NCBI RefSeq assembly: GCF_001025215.1
Contig: NZ_AP012330.1
Coordinates: 620,001 to 684,000 of the forward strand
Direction of reading: 5' to 3'
DNA from: Bifidobacterium pseudocatenulatum DSM 20438 = JCM 1200 = LMG 10505
Lineage (GTDB): Bacteria > Actinomycetota > Actinomycetes > Actinomycetales > Bifidobacteriaceae
Length of the DNA stretch: 64,000 bases
Below the pieces are notes generated by a model. That model saw nothing but the letters and a program-made list of their open reading frames with translations. It was not told where the DNA came from and did not search any database. Shown here piece by piece: positions 1 through 8,589 of the stretch (position 1 is the first letter of the stretch; the number at the start of each line of letters is the position of its first letter). The position numbers and the translations under genes were made by a program.

Positions 1-47
1 AATCCGATGAACAGCATGAAACGTCCGAAAGCAAGGAGAACGACTGA
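1..47 (+). CDS. ftsE: FtsE C-terminal end (partial)
   Basis: The frame starting at base 3 encodes a short hydrophilic tail (SDEQHETSESKEND) and stops at 45-47. Its TGA overlaps the ATG of ftsX (TGATG), the translational coupling expected of the ftsE-ftsX pair. FtsE is the cytoplasmic ATPase of the FtsEX divisome complex. Only about 14 residues are in the window, so identity rests on the position directly before ftsX and not on motifs. Confidence 0.6.
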   Translation, partial: SDEQHETSESKEND

Positions 48-970
48 TGCGTTTGCGTTTCATTCTTTCCGAAACCTGGAGCAGCCTCAAGCGCAACGTG
101 CCCATGTTGCTTTCAGTGATGCTCGTTACATTCATCTCGTTTCTGTTTATCGGCGCATCGGTGCTCACTCAGGCGCAGATCACCAAAGCCAAAGGCGATT
201 GGTATTCCAAGGTTGAAGTGGTGGTGTGGATGTGTCCCGATGGCACCAGCCAATCCGTGAACTGCACCGCGGGAACCGCGGCAACGCAGACTCAGATCAA
301 TGACTTGCAGAAAACCATTCGCAACGAGCTTGCCGATGATGTATCGCAAATCACTTTTGTAAGCAAGGAAGATTTCTACAACGACACTTTCCTCAAACAA
401 TATCCGAACGGTGAATATCAGGGGCGTACGCTCACTGCCGACGATATGCAGGATTCATTGTGGCTGAAACTGAAGAATCCTGAGAAATATCAAGTCGTTT
501 CCGAAGTGCTTTCTGGCAAGGAGGGCGTCGATACTGTCAGTGATCAACGGCAGATTTTTGAGCCGGTGTTCGCAGTGCTGAATCGTGCGACCATTGCAAC
601 CGCCGCATTGGCCGCGGTGATGGTGGTCGTCGCCATTATGCTGACCGGTACCACAATTCGCATGTCTGCTGCGTCACGTCGAACCGAAACGGAGATCATG
701 CGTTTGGTGGGTGCTTCGAATTGGACCATTCGGCTGCCATTCATTCTTGAAGGGGTGATCGCATCAATGGTCGGCTCCTTGCTTTCCTGCGTCACTTTAT
801 CGGCATTGGTGAAGGTATTTATCACTGATTGGCTTGCAGCCTCCGTGAAATGGATTCCATATGTGAATCAGATGACGGTATTGTGGATTTCGCCGATTTT
901 GGTTGCAGGAGCGGTGCTGTTGTCGGTGATTGCATCCACAGTGTCGTTGCATAGGTATTTGAAAGCCTGA
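47..970 (+). CDS. ftsX: Cell division protein FtsX
   Basis: This 307-residue integral membrane protein is the permease-like half of FtsEX. A membrane segment lies at about residues 20-42. A periplasm-facing domain spans about 45-175, and three more membrane segments follow between about 180 and 305, giving the standard FtsX topology. The phrase RTETEIMRLVGAS near residue 220 is the conserved cytoplasmic loop. FtsX does not transport. It relays FtsE ATP hydrolysis to a secreted peptidoglycan hydrolase, and the next gene encodes a good candidate for that partner. AAGGAGAA lies just upstream of the start. Confidence 0.93.
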   Translation: MRLRFILSETWSSLKRNVPMLLSVMLVTFISFLFIGASVLTQAQITKAKGDWYSKVEVVVWMCPDGTSQSVNCTAGTAATQTQINDLQKTIRNELADDVSQITFVSKEDFYNDTFLKQYPNGEYQGRTLTADDMQDSLWLKLKNPEKYQVVSEVLSGKEGVDTVSDQRQIFEPVFAVLNRATIATAALAAVMVVVAIMLTGTTIRMSAASRRTETEIMRLVGASNWTIRLPFILEGVIASMVGSLLSCVTLSALVKVFITDWLAASVKWIPYVNQMTVLWISPILVAGAVLLSVIASTVSLHRYLKA

Positions 971-1069
971 GAACATTCCGTTTTGTACGGATTGGATACG
1001 TTTATCTGTGTCGCGTTTTAAGCATGGGATGCTATGGTATGGAACCAATGATGGGAGGCAAGTGACCGA

Positions 1070-2458
1070 ATGACAAGCAAGAAAGCTCTAAAACCGGCCG
1101 TCGCGGTGTTTGCAACGGGGGCTTTGTGCGCCACGATGGCGATTGCCCCGTTCTCGTCTGCGGTTCCGCAGGCGCAAGCCAATACATACAGCAATCTGGT
1201 GAATGCCCAGAATAAGAAGGCTGCCAGCTCTCAGCGTGAAGCCCAGTTGCGTTCACAGCTTTCCGGTGTGAAGTCTGATTTGGCCGACAAGATCGTCGAG
1301 CTGGATGAATTGACAAATACGAAAATTCCTGCAGCTCAAGCTGCAGTCGATGAGGCAAATGCTACTGCCGCTTCGGCACAGAGTGAAGCTGATGCTGCGG
1401 CTTCCCGTTTGGAGGCCGCGCAAAAAGATAAGGAAAACCTCGAAGCGCAGATCGAACAGACCGGCAAGGATTATGATGACGCGCATGCGGCCGTGGCACA
1501 GATGGCTCGTGAAGACCTGCATGGTTCCGATGCATCCACTGTGATGAGCGTGGTGACAGGTTCCACGAGCACTCAGGAATTCATTAATTCCATGCAGTCT
1601 CGTGATGCGTTGAGCCGTACCGAAGCCAATGCGGCAAGTGATGCGGCGAATACGTTGAACACGTCGATGAACCGTAGCGAGCGTCTTTCTGCAATCGAGA
1701 AGCAGATCGCCAATCTGAAAACCGCAGCTGACGAAAAAGCCGCTTCCGCACAGCAGGCTGCTGCTTCCGCACAGACCCAGCGCGACTCGCTTGACCAGTT
1801 GCGTGCAGAAGGCGAAACCCGCCGTGCCGAATTGGAAAGCCAACAGTCGCAGCTGAACGGCAGCGTGGCCAAACAGGCGGCGCAAACGGTTATGTTGCAG
1901 TCACAGGTCGATTCCTTCAACCGCCAGTATGCAGCCGAGCAGGCCGCAGCAGCTAATCAAAACAATGGTGGCAATCAAGGGCAGACCCGGCCAGGCAACA
2001 ACAATACCAATAGTGGCGGCAACAATGTGACGCCTGCTCCCACGCCTACGCCTACTCCTACGCCTGCTCCCGCGCCGAGTACCAATAACAATTCCGGTCA
2101 GGGAACCTCCAATGGCGATTACGGCAATGGCTACGTGGCCGGCCAGTGCACGTGGTGGGCGTACGAACGTCGTAGACAGATGGGTATCGGAACCCCCTCG
2201 TACTTGGGTAACGGTGGCCAGTGGTACGCTACCGCACCGTCGTATGGTCTTCGCGTGGATCATAGCCCGCAGGTCGGTGCGGCAATCTCCTTCCTGCCCG
2301 GTCAGGCTGGTGCCGATGGCTTCTACGGTCATGTGGGTGTGGTGGAAGCGGTGAATGGCAACACCATCACCATTTCCGAAATGAACGCGGCTGGTGGCCC
2401 ATATGTGGTGTCGTACCGCACACTGTACAACGCGTCCCAGTTCTGGTATGTGCACTGA
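1070..2458 (+). CDS. Secreted coiled-coil CHAP-domain peptidoglycan hydrolase
   Basis: This 462-residue protein has a Sec signal peptide (cleavage probably after AQA, about residue 38). A long alanine- and glutamine-rich coiled coil covers about 40-295, an Asn/Gly and Pro-Thr linker about 300-345, and a CHAP amidase/endopeptidase domain about 350-462. The catalytic Cys360 (GQCTWWAY) and His421 (YGHVGV) are present. CHAP domains cleave peptidoglycan peptide bonds or cross-bridges. The coiled-coil plus CHAP layout directly after ftsEX matches streptococcal PcsB, whose activity is gated by FtsX. That partnership is inferred here from order and architecture. A spaced GGGAGG is the ribosome binding site. 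Confidence 0.85.
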   Translation: MTSKKALKPAVAVFATGALCATMAIAPFSSAVPQAQANTYSNLVNAQNKKAASSQREAQLRSQLSGVKSDLADKIVELDELTNTKIPAAQAAVDEANATAASAQSEADAAASRLEAAQKDKENLEAQIEQTGKDYDDAHAAVAQMAREDLHGSDASTVMSVVTGSTSTQEFINSMQSRDALSRTEANAASDAANTLNTSMNRSERLSAIEKQIANLKTAADEKAASAQQAAASAQTQRDSLDQLRAEGETRRAELESQQSQLNGSVAKQAAQTVMLQSQVDSFNRQYAAEQAAAANQNNGGNQGQTRPGNNNTNSGGNNVTPAPTPTPTPTPAPAPSTNNNSGQGTSNGDYGNGYVAGQCTWWAYERRRQMGIGTPSYLGNGGQWYATAPSYGLRVDHSPQVGAAISFLPGQAGADGFYGHVGVVEAVNGNTITISEMNAAGGPYVVSYRTLYNASQFWYVH

Positions 2459-2500
2459 TTCATCAAGGGGCGTTTGAGCTTTCCTTGAGCGTTGTGTCGC

Positions 2501-2538
2501 GGGAGCGCGCCGCCTGAATCGTTGGGCGGCGCGCTCCC
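2501..2538 (+). terminator. GC-rich hairpin between the CHAP gene and smpB
   Basis: A perfect 14-bp stem, GGGAGCGCGCCGCC (2501-2514) paired with 2525-2538, encloses a 10-base loop. No T tract follows, so it may be a Rho-assisted stop or an mRNA-stabilising stem and not a classic intrinsic terminator. Confidence 0.6.
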
Positions 2539-2600
2539 ATGATATTGTCGATTGTTGCGTTGCAGAACACTTCTTTGAAGAACCGGAAAGGAGGTCCGAC

Positions 2601-3080
2601 ATGGCCAAGGAGCAAGGCGTGAAGCCGATTGCGCAAAACAAGAAGGCACGCCACGACTATGCCATTGAAGACAAGTATGAAGCCGGTCTGGTGTTGACCG
2701 GCACTGAGGTGAAGTCGCTTCGAGAAGGCCGCGCATCGCTGGCCGAATCGTTCATTACCATCGACCGTCGCGGTGAAATGTGGCTTGAGGGAGCCAATAT
2801 TCCCGAATATCTCAACGGAACGTGGAACAATCATGCCCCTAAGCGCAAGCGTAAGCTGTTGCTTCACGCGGCGCAGATCGACAAGCTGGCTCGTCAAAGC
2901 CAAGCCAAGGGTTTCACCATCATTCCGCTGAGCCTGTATTTCAAAGACGGTCGAGTCAAGGCGGAAATCGCATTGGCACGAGGCAAGAAGGAATTCGACA
3001 AGCGTCAGGCATTGCGCGAGGAGCAAGACAAGCGTGAGGCCTTGCGTGCCATGCGATATGCCAACAAGCAGGTGCGATAA
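2601..3080 (+). CDS. smpB: SsrA-binding protein SmpB
   Basis: This 159-residue protein partners tmRNA in trans-translation: it binds the tRNA-like domain of SsrA RNA and delivers it to stalled ribosomes. Family hallmarks are N-terminal [31 protein letters not shown] near residue 35, and the basic, Lys/Arg-rich C-terminal tail (about 130-159) that occupies the decoding site. A strong AAAGGAGGT lies 9 bases before the ATG. I see no ssrA gene next to it. Confidence 0.96.
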   Translation: MAKEQGVKPIAQNKKARHDYAIEDKYEAGLVLTGTEVKSLREGRASLAESFITIDRRGEMWLEGANIPEYLNGTWNNHAPKRKRKLLLHAAQIDKLARQSQAKGFTIIPLSLYFKDGRVKAEIALARGKKEFDKRQALREEQDKREALRAMRYANKQVR

Positions 3081-3083
3081 GTG

Positions 3084-3106
3084 GTAACCGGAAAATTTCC
3101 GGTTTC
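3084..3106 (+). terminator. Terminator-like palindrome after smpB
   Basis: AACCGGAAA and TTTCCGGTT form a 9-bp stem with almost no loop, right after the smpB stop. The tight loop makes an efficient terminator doubtful. Confidence 0.4.
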
Positions 3107-3139
3107 ACATACTGATATACAGCGGTGGCCGTAATCTTT

Positions 3140-3167
3140 TTGTAGCTTGCCCTCTCTAGTGTATGGT
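3140..3167 (+). promoter_or_regulatory. Candidate promoter for the first amino acid binding protein
   Basis: TTGTAG (3140-3145) and TATGGT (3162-3167) are separated by 16 bases, about 44 bases before the start codon at 3211. This is a fair match to housekeeping sigma elements, judged by eye only. Confidence 0.4.
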
Positions 3168-3210
3168 TCAGATTCGGTCGAATAGACCGAGCGAGACATA
3201 GGAGAAGGAT

Positions 3211-4158
3211 ATGGAAGCGAAGAAAAGTCTGAAGGCGGTTGCCGCGTGTGCGCTGAGCGTTGCGATGCTGTTTGCTGGAGCGGCATGCGGCACCAGTGAT
3301 GGAAGCGACGATGCGGCTTCGTCCGATAGCGGTTCGAAAGCGAGCGAACTGACGGGTTATGACGTTTCGTCGGTGCAGAAAGACGATGACATCGCCAAAC
3401 TGTTGCCCGATTATGTGACGAAGGACGGCAAGCTCACCATCGGCATGGACACGTCGTACGCTCCCGCCGAATTCCTTGCGGAGGACGGCAAGACCCCGGT
3501 CGGCTTCGATGTCGATATCGCCAAGGCTTTGGCGCAGGTGTTCGGCCTTGAAGCGGATCCGGAAACCGCGAATTTCGATTCGATCATTCCATCGGTCGGA
3601 TCCAAGTACGATATCGGCATTTCGTCGTTCACCGTGACCAAGGAACGTTTGGAAGCGGTTGATTTCGTAAGCCATTTTGATGCCGGATCGGCATGGGCCG
3701 TGAAGAAGGGCAATCCGAACAAGATCGACACGTCCGATCTGTGCGGCAAGAAGGTGGCCGTGCAGACCGCCACCATGCAGGAGACCGAAGCGAACAAGAT
3801 AGCCAAGCAATGCGAGGCCGACGGCAAGGATAAGCTTGAAGTGATCTCCAGCAAGCTGCAGACCGATGTGACCACGAACGTTGTCACCGGCAAGGCCGAC
3901 GTGTTCTATGCCGATTCGCCGGTTGCGGGCTATGCCATCGCGCAAACCGATGGACAGCTGGAAATGCTGGGCAAGGTCGAAGGCGTCGCTCCGGAAGGCA
4001 TCGTCATCAAAAAAGGCGACAGCCAGATGGATGAGGCCGTACAGAAGGCCGTGCAGAAGCTCATCGACGACGGTACGTATCTGAAGATCCTTAAGTATTG
4101 GGGTGTCGAGGACGGTGCCATCGAAACGTCGGAAATCAATACGCCGGGCGCCGAATAA
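3211..4158 (+). CDS. Amino acid ABC transporter substrate-binding lipoprotein, copy 1
   Basis: A 315-residue protein with a lipoprotein signal peptide (cysteine at 26 in GAACGT), a Ser/Ala/Asp linker, and a PBP2-type solute-binding fold from about residue 65. The opening LTIGMDTSYAPAEF is typical of polar amino acid binding proteins. It is a close paralog of the genes at 4402 and 5633. All three share the SYAPAEF-EDGKTPVG core and the YADSPVAGYAI segment. It would capture substrate for the permease and ATPase at 6608-8398. The substrate cannot be told from sequence. GGAGAAGGA precedes the ATG. Confidence 0.88.
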   Translation: MEAKKSLKAVAACALSVAMLFAGAACGTSDGSDDAASSDSGSKASELTGYDVSSVQKDDDIAKLLPDYVTKDGKLTIGMDTSYAPAEFLAEDGKTPVGFDVDIAKALAQVFGLEADPETANFDSIIPSVGSKYDIGISSFTVTKERLEAVDFVSHFDAGSAWAVKKGNPNKIDTSDLCGKKVAVQTATMQETEANKIAKQCEADGKDKLEVISSKLQTDVTTNVVTGKADVFYADSPVAGYAIAQTDGQLEMLGKVEGVAPEGIVIKKGDSQMDEAVQKAVQKLIDDGTYLKILKYWGVEDGAIETSEINTPGAE

Positions 4159-4225
4159 TTCCATGATTGAACCGTCCACGGATCAGACGGTTCAATGATC
4201 GCATGACTGGCGACGTGCTGGGAAC

Positions 4226-4270
4226 AAAGCGGGTTTTGATCATATTGTGATATGGCAAAACCCGCTTTTT
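4226..4270 (+). terminator. Intrinsic terminator after binding protein copy 1
   Basis: AAAGCGGGTTTTG (4226-4238) pairs with CAAAACCCGCTTT (from 4256) and is followed by T residues. Copy 1 is therefore probably its own transcription unit. Confidence 0.85.
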
Positions 4271-4401
4271 CGTAAGGAAAAACGGCATATCGAATAGAGT
4301 TTGCGTACTATTAACGTGGCCGTAGCAATCGTTTTCTATGGTGCCTGCAGGACTTCGGTTCGGCCGTATTCATACGGTTGGGAATGAAGAGAGGATCCGC
4401 G

Positions 4402-5343
4402 ATGGCTTTCAATAATCTGAGGAAACTCGCTGTTTTTGCACTAAGCGCCGCCATGATCGTTTCGTTGGGTGCGTGCGGCACATCGGAAAAGTCCGATTCC
4501 GCGGCTTCCAGTGATTCTGAGTCGTCGTCGAACACCACCGGTTATGACGTTTCCGGCGTGACGAAGGATGACGATATAGCCGCGATGCTGCCGGAATCAG
4601 TCACCAAGGACGGCAAGCTCACCGTCGGCATGGACACGTCGTACGCTCCCGCCGAATTCCTTGCGGAGGATGGCAAGACCCCGGTCGGCTTCGATGTTGA
4701 TATCGCGAAGGCGCTCGCCAATATGTTCGGTCTTGAGGTCGTGCCGCAAACGTCGAATTTCGATTCGATCATTCCGTCGATCGGCACCAAGTACGATATC
4801 GGCATTTCGTCGTTCACCATCACGCCCGAGCGTATGGAAGCCGTCGATTTCGTGAGCATGTTCAAGGCCGGTTCCACGTGGGTGGTGAAGAAGGGCAATC
4901 CGAACAAGGTCGCCACTTCCGACCTGTGCGGCTTGAAGATCGCGGTGCAGACGGGCACCACGCAGGAAGAGGAAGTCAACGCGGCCGCCAAACAATGCAA
5001 GGCCGACGGCAAGTCCGAAGTGCAGATTCTGTCGAATAAGCTGCAGACCGATGTGACCACGAACGTGGCGACGGGCAAGGCCGACGTATTCTATGCTGAT
5101 TCGCCGGTCGCCGGCTATGCCATCGCGCAAACCGAAGATACGCTAGAAGCCCTCGGCGAGGATGTCGGCGTGACCAAGGAGGCCGTGGCAATCAAAAAGG
5201 GCGATTCCGATACCGCCAAGGCGGTGCAGGCCGCACTGCAGAAGCTCATGGATGATGGCACGTATATGAAGATCCTCAAGCATTGGGGCGTGGAGAACGG
5301 AGCGATCGACAAAGCCGAAATCAATCCGACTGACCTCGACTGA
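4402..5343 (+). CDS. Amino acid ABC transporter substrate-binding lipoprotein, copy 2
   Basis: About 313 residues, paralogous to its neighbours on both sides. The reading frame is open from a TTG at 4378. The ATG at 4402 is preferred because AAGAGAGGA sits 6 bases upstream and it yields a compact lipoprotein signal (AMIVSLGACGTS). A Ser-rich linker and a PBP2 fold follow. The C terminus (HWGVENGAIDKAEINPTDLD) is nearly identical to that of copy 3, suggesting recent duplication or gene conversion. The permease and ATPase lie downstream of copy 3. Confidence 0.88.
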   Translation: MAFNNLRKLAVFALSAAMIVSLGACGTSEKSDSAASSDSESSSNTTGYDVSGVTKDDDIAAMLPESVTKDGKLTVGMDTSYAPAEFLAEDGKTPVGFDVDIAKALANMFGLEVVPQTSNFDSIIPSIGTKYDIGISSFTITPERMEAVDFVSMFKAGSTWVVKKGNPNKVATSDLCGLKIAVQTGTTQEEEVNAAAKQCKADGKSEVQILSNKLQTDVTTNVATGKADVFYADSPVAGYAIAQTEDTLEALGEDVGVTKEAVAIKKGDSDTAKAVQAALQKLMDDGTYMKILKHWGVENGAIDKAEINPTDLD

Positions 5344-5397
5344 ACGATCAAACGTAAGGCAGACATCGCACACGGCGATACTGTGACGCCGATATGA

Positions 5398-5436
5398 CGG
5401 AAGGCATGCGGGTCAAATCCGCGTGTCTTCCGTTTT
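5398..5436 (+). terminator. Intrinsic terminator after binding protein copy 2
   Basis: CGGAAGGCATGCGG pairs with CCGCGTGTCTTCCG with minor mismatches and is followed by TTTTC. Confidence 0.75.
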
Positions 5437-5467
5437 CGTATATGGATCTTCCGTGATTCGACGGAGC

Positions 5468-5532
5468 TACATTGCGCGATTCTTGGCTGATACGTAAGGT
5501 TTGCGCAATGTAACGTACATGTAGCATTGCGC
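5468..5532. promoter_or_regulatory. Three CATTGCGC/GCGCAATG elements upstream of copy 3
   Basis: TACATTGCGC (5468-5477), its exact inverse GCGCAATGTA (5503-5512) and CATTGCGC (5525-5532) form nested inverted repeats about 100-165 bases before the third binding-protein gene. The symmetry suggests an operator or a structured leader. The regulator is unknown. Confidence 0.5.
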
Positions 5533-5632
5533 TCTTATCGTGCCTATTTGAGATACTGAGGTTCTCTGCAACCGAATGGCGTTGAGATTTTCGGTATGGC
5601 AATGAAGAGATAAGAAGAAGGATATGCATACC

Positions 5633-6562
5633 ATGTCTTTGAAGATCAAGTCCGTTGTGGCGCTTGCGCTGAGTGCGGCGATGTTGTTTTCCACTGCCGC
5701 TTGCGGCACCTCCGAGGCGTCCAATTCCGGCGATTCGTCGGATTCGTCGAACGCTACCACCGGTTACGATGTCAGCACCATTAAAAAAGATGACGAGCTG
5801 GCCAAGCTGGTTCCGTCCGGCGATCTGGTGAAGGACGGCGAGCTTTCCGCCGGTATGGAGCTTTCGTACGCTCCGGCTGAATTCTATGCCGAAGACGGCA
5901 AGACTCCGGTCGGCTATGATATCGACATGACCAAGGCCATCGCCAAGACGCTTGGTTTGAAGCCAAACATCGTGTCTTCCATGTTCGACACCATCATTCC
6001 TTCCATTGGCTCCAAGTATGATCTGGGCATCACCGCCATGACCATCACTGAAGAGCGTCTGCAGTCCGTGGATTTCGTGAGCTACTACCGTGCAGGTTCC
6101 ACGTGGGCCGTGAAGAAGGGCAATCCGAAGAAGCTTGACACTTCCGGCATGTGCGGCGCGAAGATCGCGGTGCAGACCGGCACCGTGCAGGAAGAGGAAG
6201 CCAACACCATCGCCAAAGGATGCGAGGCCGATAACAAGGCCGAAGTGATGTCGTACAAGCGTCAGGCCGAAGCGGCCACCGCAGTGGCGACGGGCAAGGC
6301 CGATGCGTTCTATGCCGATTCTCCGGTCGCCGGCTATGCCATCTCCCAGACCGACGGACAGCTTGAAGCCTTGGGCGACGTCGAAGGTGTGGCCAAGCAG
6401 GGCATCGCTGTCAAGAAGGGCAACACCCAGCTTGCTGAAGCCGTGCAGAAGGCCGTACAGAAGCTGATGGACGATGGTACGTATATGAAGATCCTCAAGC
6501 ATTGGGGTGTGGAATCCGGCGCTCTCGACAAGGCTGAGATCAACCCGACCGATCTCGACTGA
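5633..6562 (+). CDS. Amino acid ABC transporter substrate-binding lipoprotein, copy 3
   Basis: About 309 residues. The ATG at 5633 is preferred over 5624 because AAGAAGGA (5615-5622) abuts 5624 but is 10 bases from 5633. Signal peptide with lipobox near MLFSTAACGT, Ser/Asp linker, PBP2 fold. It differs from copies 1 and 2 in places that could line the ligand site (ELSYAPAEFYAEDG; YKRQAEAATAV in place of NKLQTDVTTNV), so its ligand range may differ. It lies only 45 bases before the permease gene and is probably co-transcribed with it. Confidence 0.88.
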   Translation: MSLKIKSVVALALSAAMLFSTAACGTSEASNSGDSSDSSNATTGYDVSTIKKDDELAKLVPSGDLVKDGELSAGMELSYAPAEFYAEDGKTPVGYDIDMTKAIAKTLGLKPNIVSSMFDTIIPSIGSKYDLGITAMTITEERLQSVDFVSYYRAGSTWAVKKGNPKKLDTSGMCGAKIAVQTGTVQEEEANTIAKGCEADNKAEVMSYKRQAEAATAVATGKADAFYADSPVAGYAISQTDGQLEALGDVEGVAKQGIAVKKGNTQLAEAVQKAVQKLMDDGTYMKILKHWGVESGALDKAEINPTDLD

Positions 6563-6607
6563 TTTCATCCCCACTATTTACATCAACAACGGAGGAACTG
6601 AAGCATC

Positions 6608-7591
6608 ATGGCGAAGAAACAAATCGACGGCGACGGCCTCGATATTCCGAATCGCATCAAGGCGCTGCCGGTTAAGCGTACGGGCCCGATTGTGGCGGCG
6701 GTCGTCGTCGCTCTGCTCGCCGCCATGCTGCTGCAGGGCCTGATTACCAATCCGCGTTTCGAATGGAATGTGGTCTGGAAGTACCTGTTCAACGAGAATG
6801 TGCTCGAAGGCATCAAATACACGCTGCTGCTGACGGTCATCTCCATGGGCATCGCCATTATTCTGGCAGTGATTCTGGCCGTAATGCGCAAGTCCATCAA
6901 TCCGGTGCTGCGTGGCGTGAGCTGGTTCTACATTTGGTTCTTCCGTGGCACCCCTGTGTATACGCAGCTGGTGTTCTGGGGTCTGTTCGCCGTGTTGGTG
7001 CCTCGCATCGGCGTGGGTATTCCGTTCACTTCCATTGAATTCTGGAGCATTGACTCGCAGTCCGTCATTACCGCGTTTAACGCGGCATGGCTGGGTCTCG
7101 CATTGAACGAAGCGGCATATCTGGCTGAAATCGTGCGTGCGGGTCTTGAAGCCGTCGATCCGGGCCAGACCGAAGCGGCCAAGGCACTGGGCATGAAGCG
7201 TTCCATGATCATGCGTCGTGTGGTGCTTCCTCAGGCCATGCGCATCATCATTCCGCCGACCGGCAACGAGTTCATCGGCATGTTGAAGACCACTTCGCTG
7301 GTCAACGCCGTGCCGTTCACGCTGGAACTGCAGTTCGCCACCACCGCAATCGCAACCCGACTGTACAAGCCGATTCCGCTGCTGATCGTGGCCTGCATCT
7401 GGTACTTGGTGATCACCTCCATTCTGATGGTGCTGCAATCTCGCCTGGAGAAGCATTTCGGCAAGGGCTTCGATGCGCGACCGGCCGGCGCGCGCGGCAA
7501 GCAGCCGCCGCTGCCGGGCAAAACCGAAGGCGAGCCGAAAGACGATATCGCCAAGCAGAACGAGGCAACGTTCGCGGGCATGACCGCGTGA
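6608..7591 (+). CDS. Polar amino acid ABC transporter permease
   Basis: A 327-residue HisM/GlnP-type inner-membrane subunit. An N-terminal anchor (about 28-47) is followed by a five-helix permease core with the EAA loop (QTEAAKALGMKRSMIMRRVVLPQA, near residue 195) that docks on the ATPase. Only one permease is encoded, so it should act as a homodimer. GGAGG precedes the ATG and the ATPase gene starts 12 bases after the stop. This is presumably the common channel for the three upstream binding proteins. Confidence 0.93.
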   Translation: MAKKQIDGDGLDIPNRIKALPVKRTGPIVAAVVVALLAAMLLQGLITNPRFEWNVVWKYLFNENVLEGIKYTLLLTVISMGIAIILAVILAVMRKSINPVLRGVSWFYIWFFRGTPVYTQLVFWGLFAVLVPRIGVGIPFTSIEFWSIDSQSVITAFNAAWLGLALNEAAYLAEIVRAGLEAVDPGQTEAAKALGMKRSMIMRRVVLPQAMRIIIPPTGNEFIGMLKTTSLVNAVPFTLELQFATTAIATRLYKPIPLLIVACIWYLVITSILMVLQSRLEKHFGKGFDARPAGARGKQPPLPGKTEGEPKDDIAKQNEATFAGMTA

Positions 7592-7603
7592 GGGGAGTGA
7601 GCA

Positions 7604-8398
7604 ATGACTGAACCAACCACCAACGGTGTTGTTCCCGCAGTGAAGGCCACGCAGGTGCATAAGGCTTTCGGTAGCCTGCACGTGCTCAAGGGCGTCGATA
7701 TGACGGTTATGCCCGGCTCGGTGACGGTGATTCTGGGACCTTCCGGTTCCGGAAAATCCACGTTCCTGCGTTTGATCAACCAGTTGGAAACGCTGACCGG
7801 CGGCGAAATCGACGTCGACGGCGAAATGATCGGCTACAAGTACGTCGACAAGGACGGCAAGCAGGTGCTGCAGACCCTGAACGACAAGGAAGTGGCCGAG
7901 CAGCGTTCCAAACTGGGCATGGTATTCCAGAGGTTCAACCTGTTCCCGCACATGACGGCGCTCGAAAATGTGATGGAAGCGCCAGTCCACGTCAAGCACA
8001 TGGATAAAAAGGAAGCCCGCAAGCTTGCCATCGAAGAGCTGAATCGCGTGGGCATGGGCGATCGCCTCGATCACTATCCGGCACAGCTTTCCGGTGGCCA
8101 GCAGCAGCGCGTGGCCATCGCCCGTGCGCTTGCCATGAAGCCGGAAATCATGCTGTTCGACGAGCCGACTTCCGCACTCGATCCGGAATTGGTGGGCGAA
8201 GTGCTGAACGTCATGCTGTCTTTGGCGAAAGAAGGCATGACCATGGTGGTTGTCACCCACGAAATAGGCTTCGCGCGCGAAGTCGCCGATCAGATCGTAT
8301 TCATGGACGGCGGTGTTGTTGTGGAACAGGGCGGTCCTGAAATCATCGACAATCCGCAGGAACCACGATTCAAGGACTTCCTGCAGCACGTGCTGTAA
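7604..8398 (+). CDS. Polar amino acid ABC transporter ATP-binding protein
   Basis: A 264-residue GlnQ/HisP-type ATPase with Walker [10 protein letters not shown] (45-53), Q-loop near [11 protein letters not shown], signature LSGGQQQR near 163, Walker B IMLFDEP near 183 and the switch His in VVTHE. A stretch near 76-100 ([15 protein letters not shown]) is longer than in many relatives, as in HisP-type subunits. It closes the amino acid uptake operon. Confidence 0.95.
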   Translation: MTEPTTNGVVPAVKATQVHKAFGSLHVLKGVDMTVMPGSVTVILGPSGSGKSTFLRLINQLETLTGGEIDVDGEMIGYKYVDKDGKQVLQTLNDKEVAEQRSKLGMVFQRFNLFPHMTALENVMEAPVHVKHMDKKEARKLAIEELNRVGMGDRLDHYPAQLSGGQQQRVAIARALAMKPEIMLFDEPTSALDPELVGEVLNVMLSLAKEGMTMVVVTHEIGFAREVADQIVFMDGGVVVEQGGPEIIDNPQEPRFKDFLQHVL

Positions 8399-8470
8399 AT
8401 CGCCGCAAGCATAATCGTAAGAATCAGACACCTCTTCGTCGTAAGGATTGCGATCAAGGGAATGGCTGAG

Positions 8471-8510
8471 AAAATCCCCATGTTGAAAACTGTCAGCATG
8501 GGGATTTTTG
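8471..8510 (+). terminator. Intrinsic terminator of the amino acid ABC operon
   Basis: AAAATCCCCATG pairs with CATGGGGATTTTT around a 15-base loop. Confidence 0.9.
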
Positions 8511-8589
8511 TGTTCATATATCAAAGGTTCAGCGCGATGAGACGGTTTCGTTTCGAAAATGACACCATTACCCGATAAGCTGAGGTGTT

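Noticed and set aside
2459..3210. tmRNA (ssrA) gene near smpB
   Set aside because: No tRNA-like ends or tag reading frame could be found in the flanking spacers.
2956..6574. Long minus-strand frames opposite the three amino acid binding proteins
   Set aside because: They mirror one another because the sense genes are paralogs. No start signals or domains.
6578..8524. A 648-codon minus-strand frame across the amino acid permease and ATPase
   Set aside because: His/Arg-rich low-information translation, antisense to recognisable genes. It is a shadow.
8399..8589. glmS ribozyme or riboswitch
   Set aside because: The spacer holds only a normal terminator for the upstream operon. No ribozyme-like pairing was seen.
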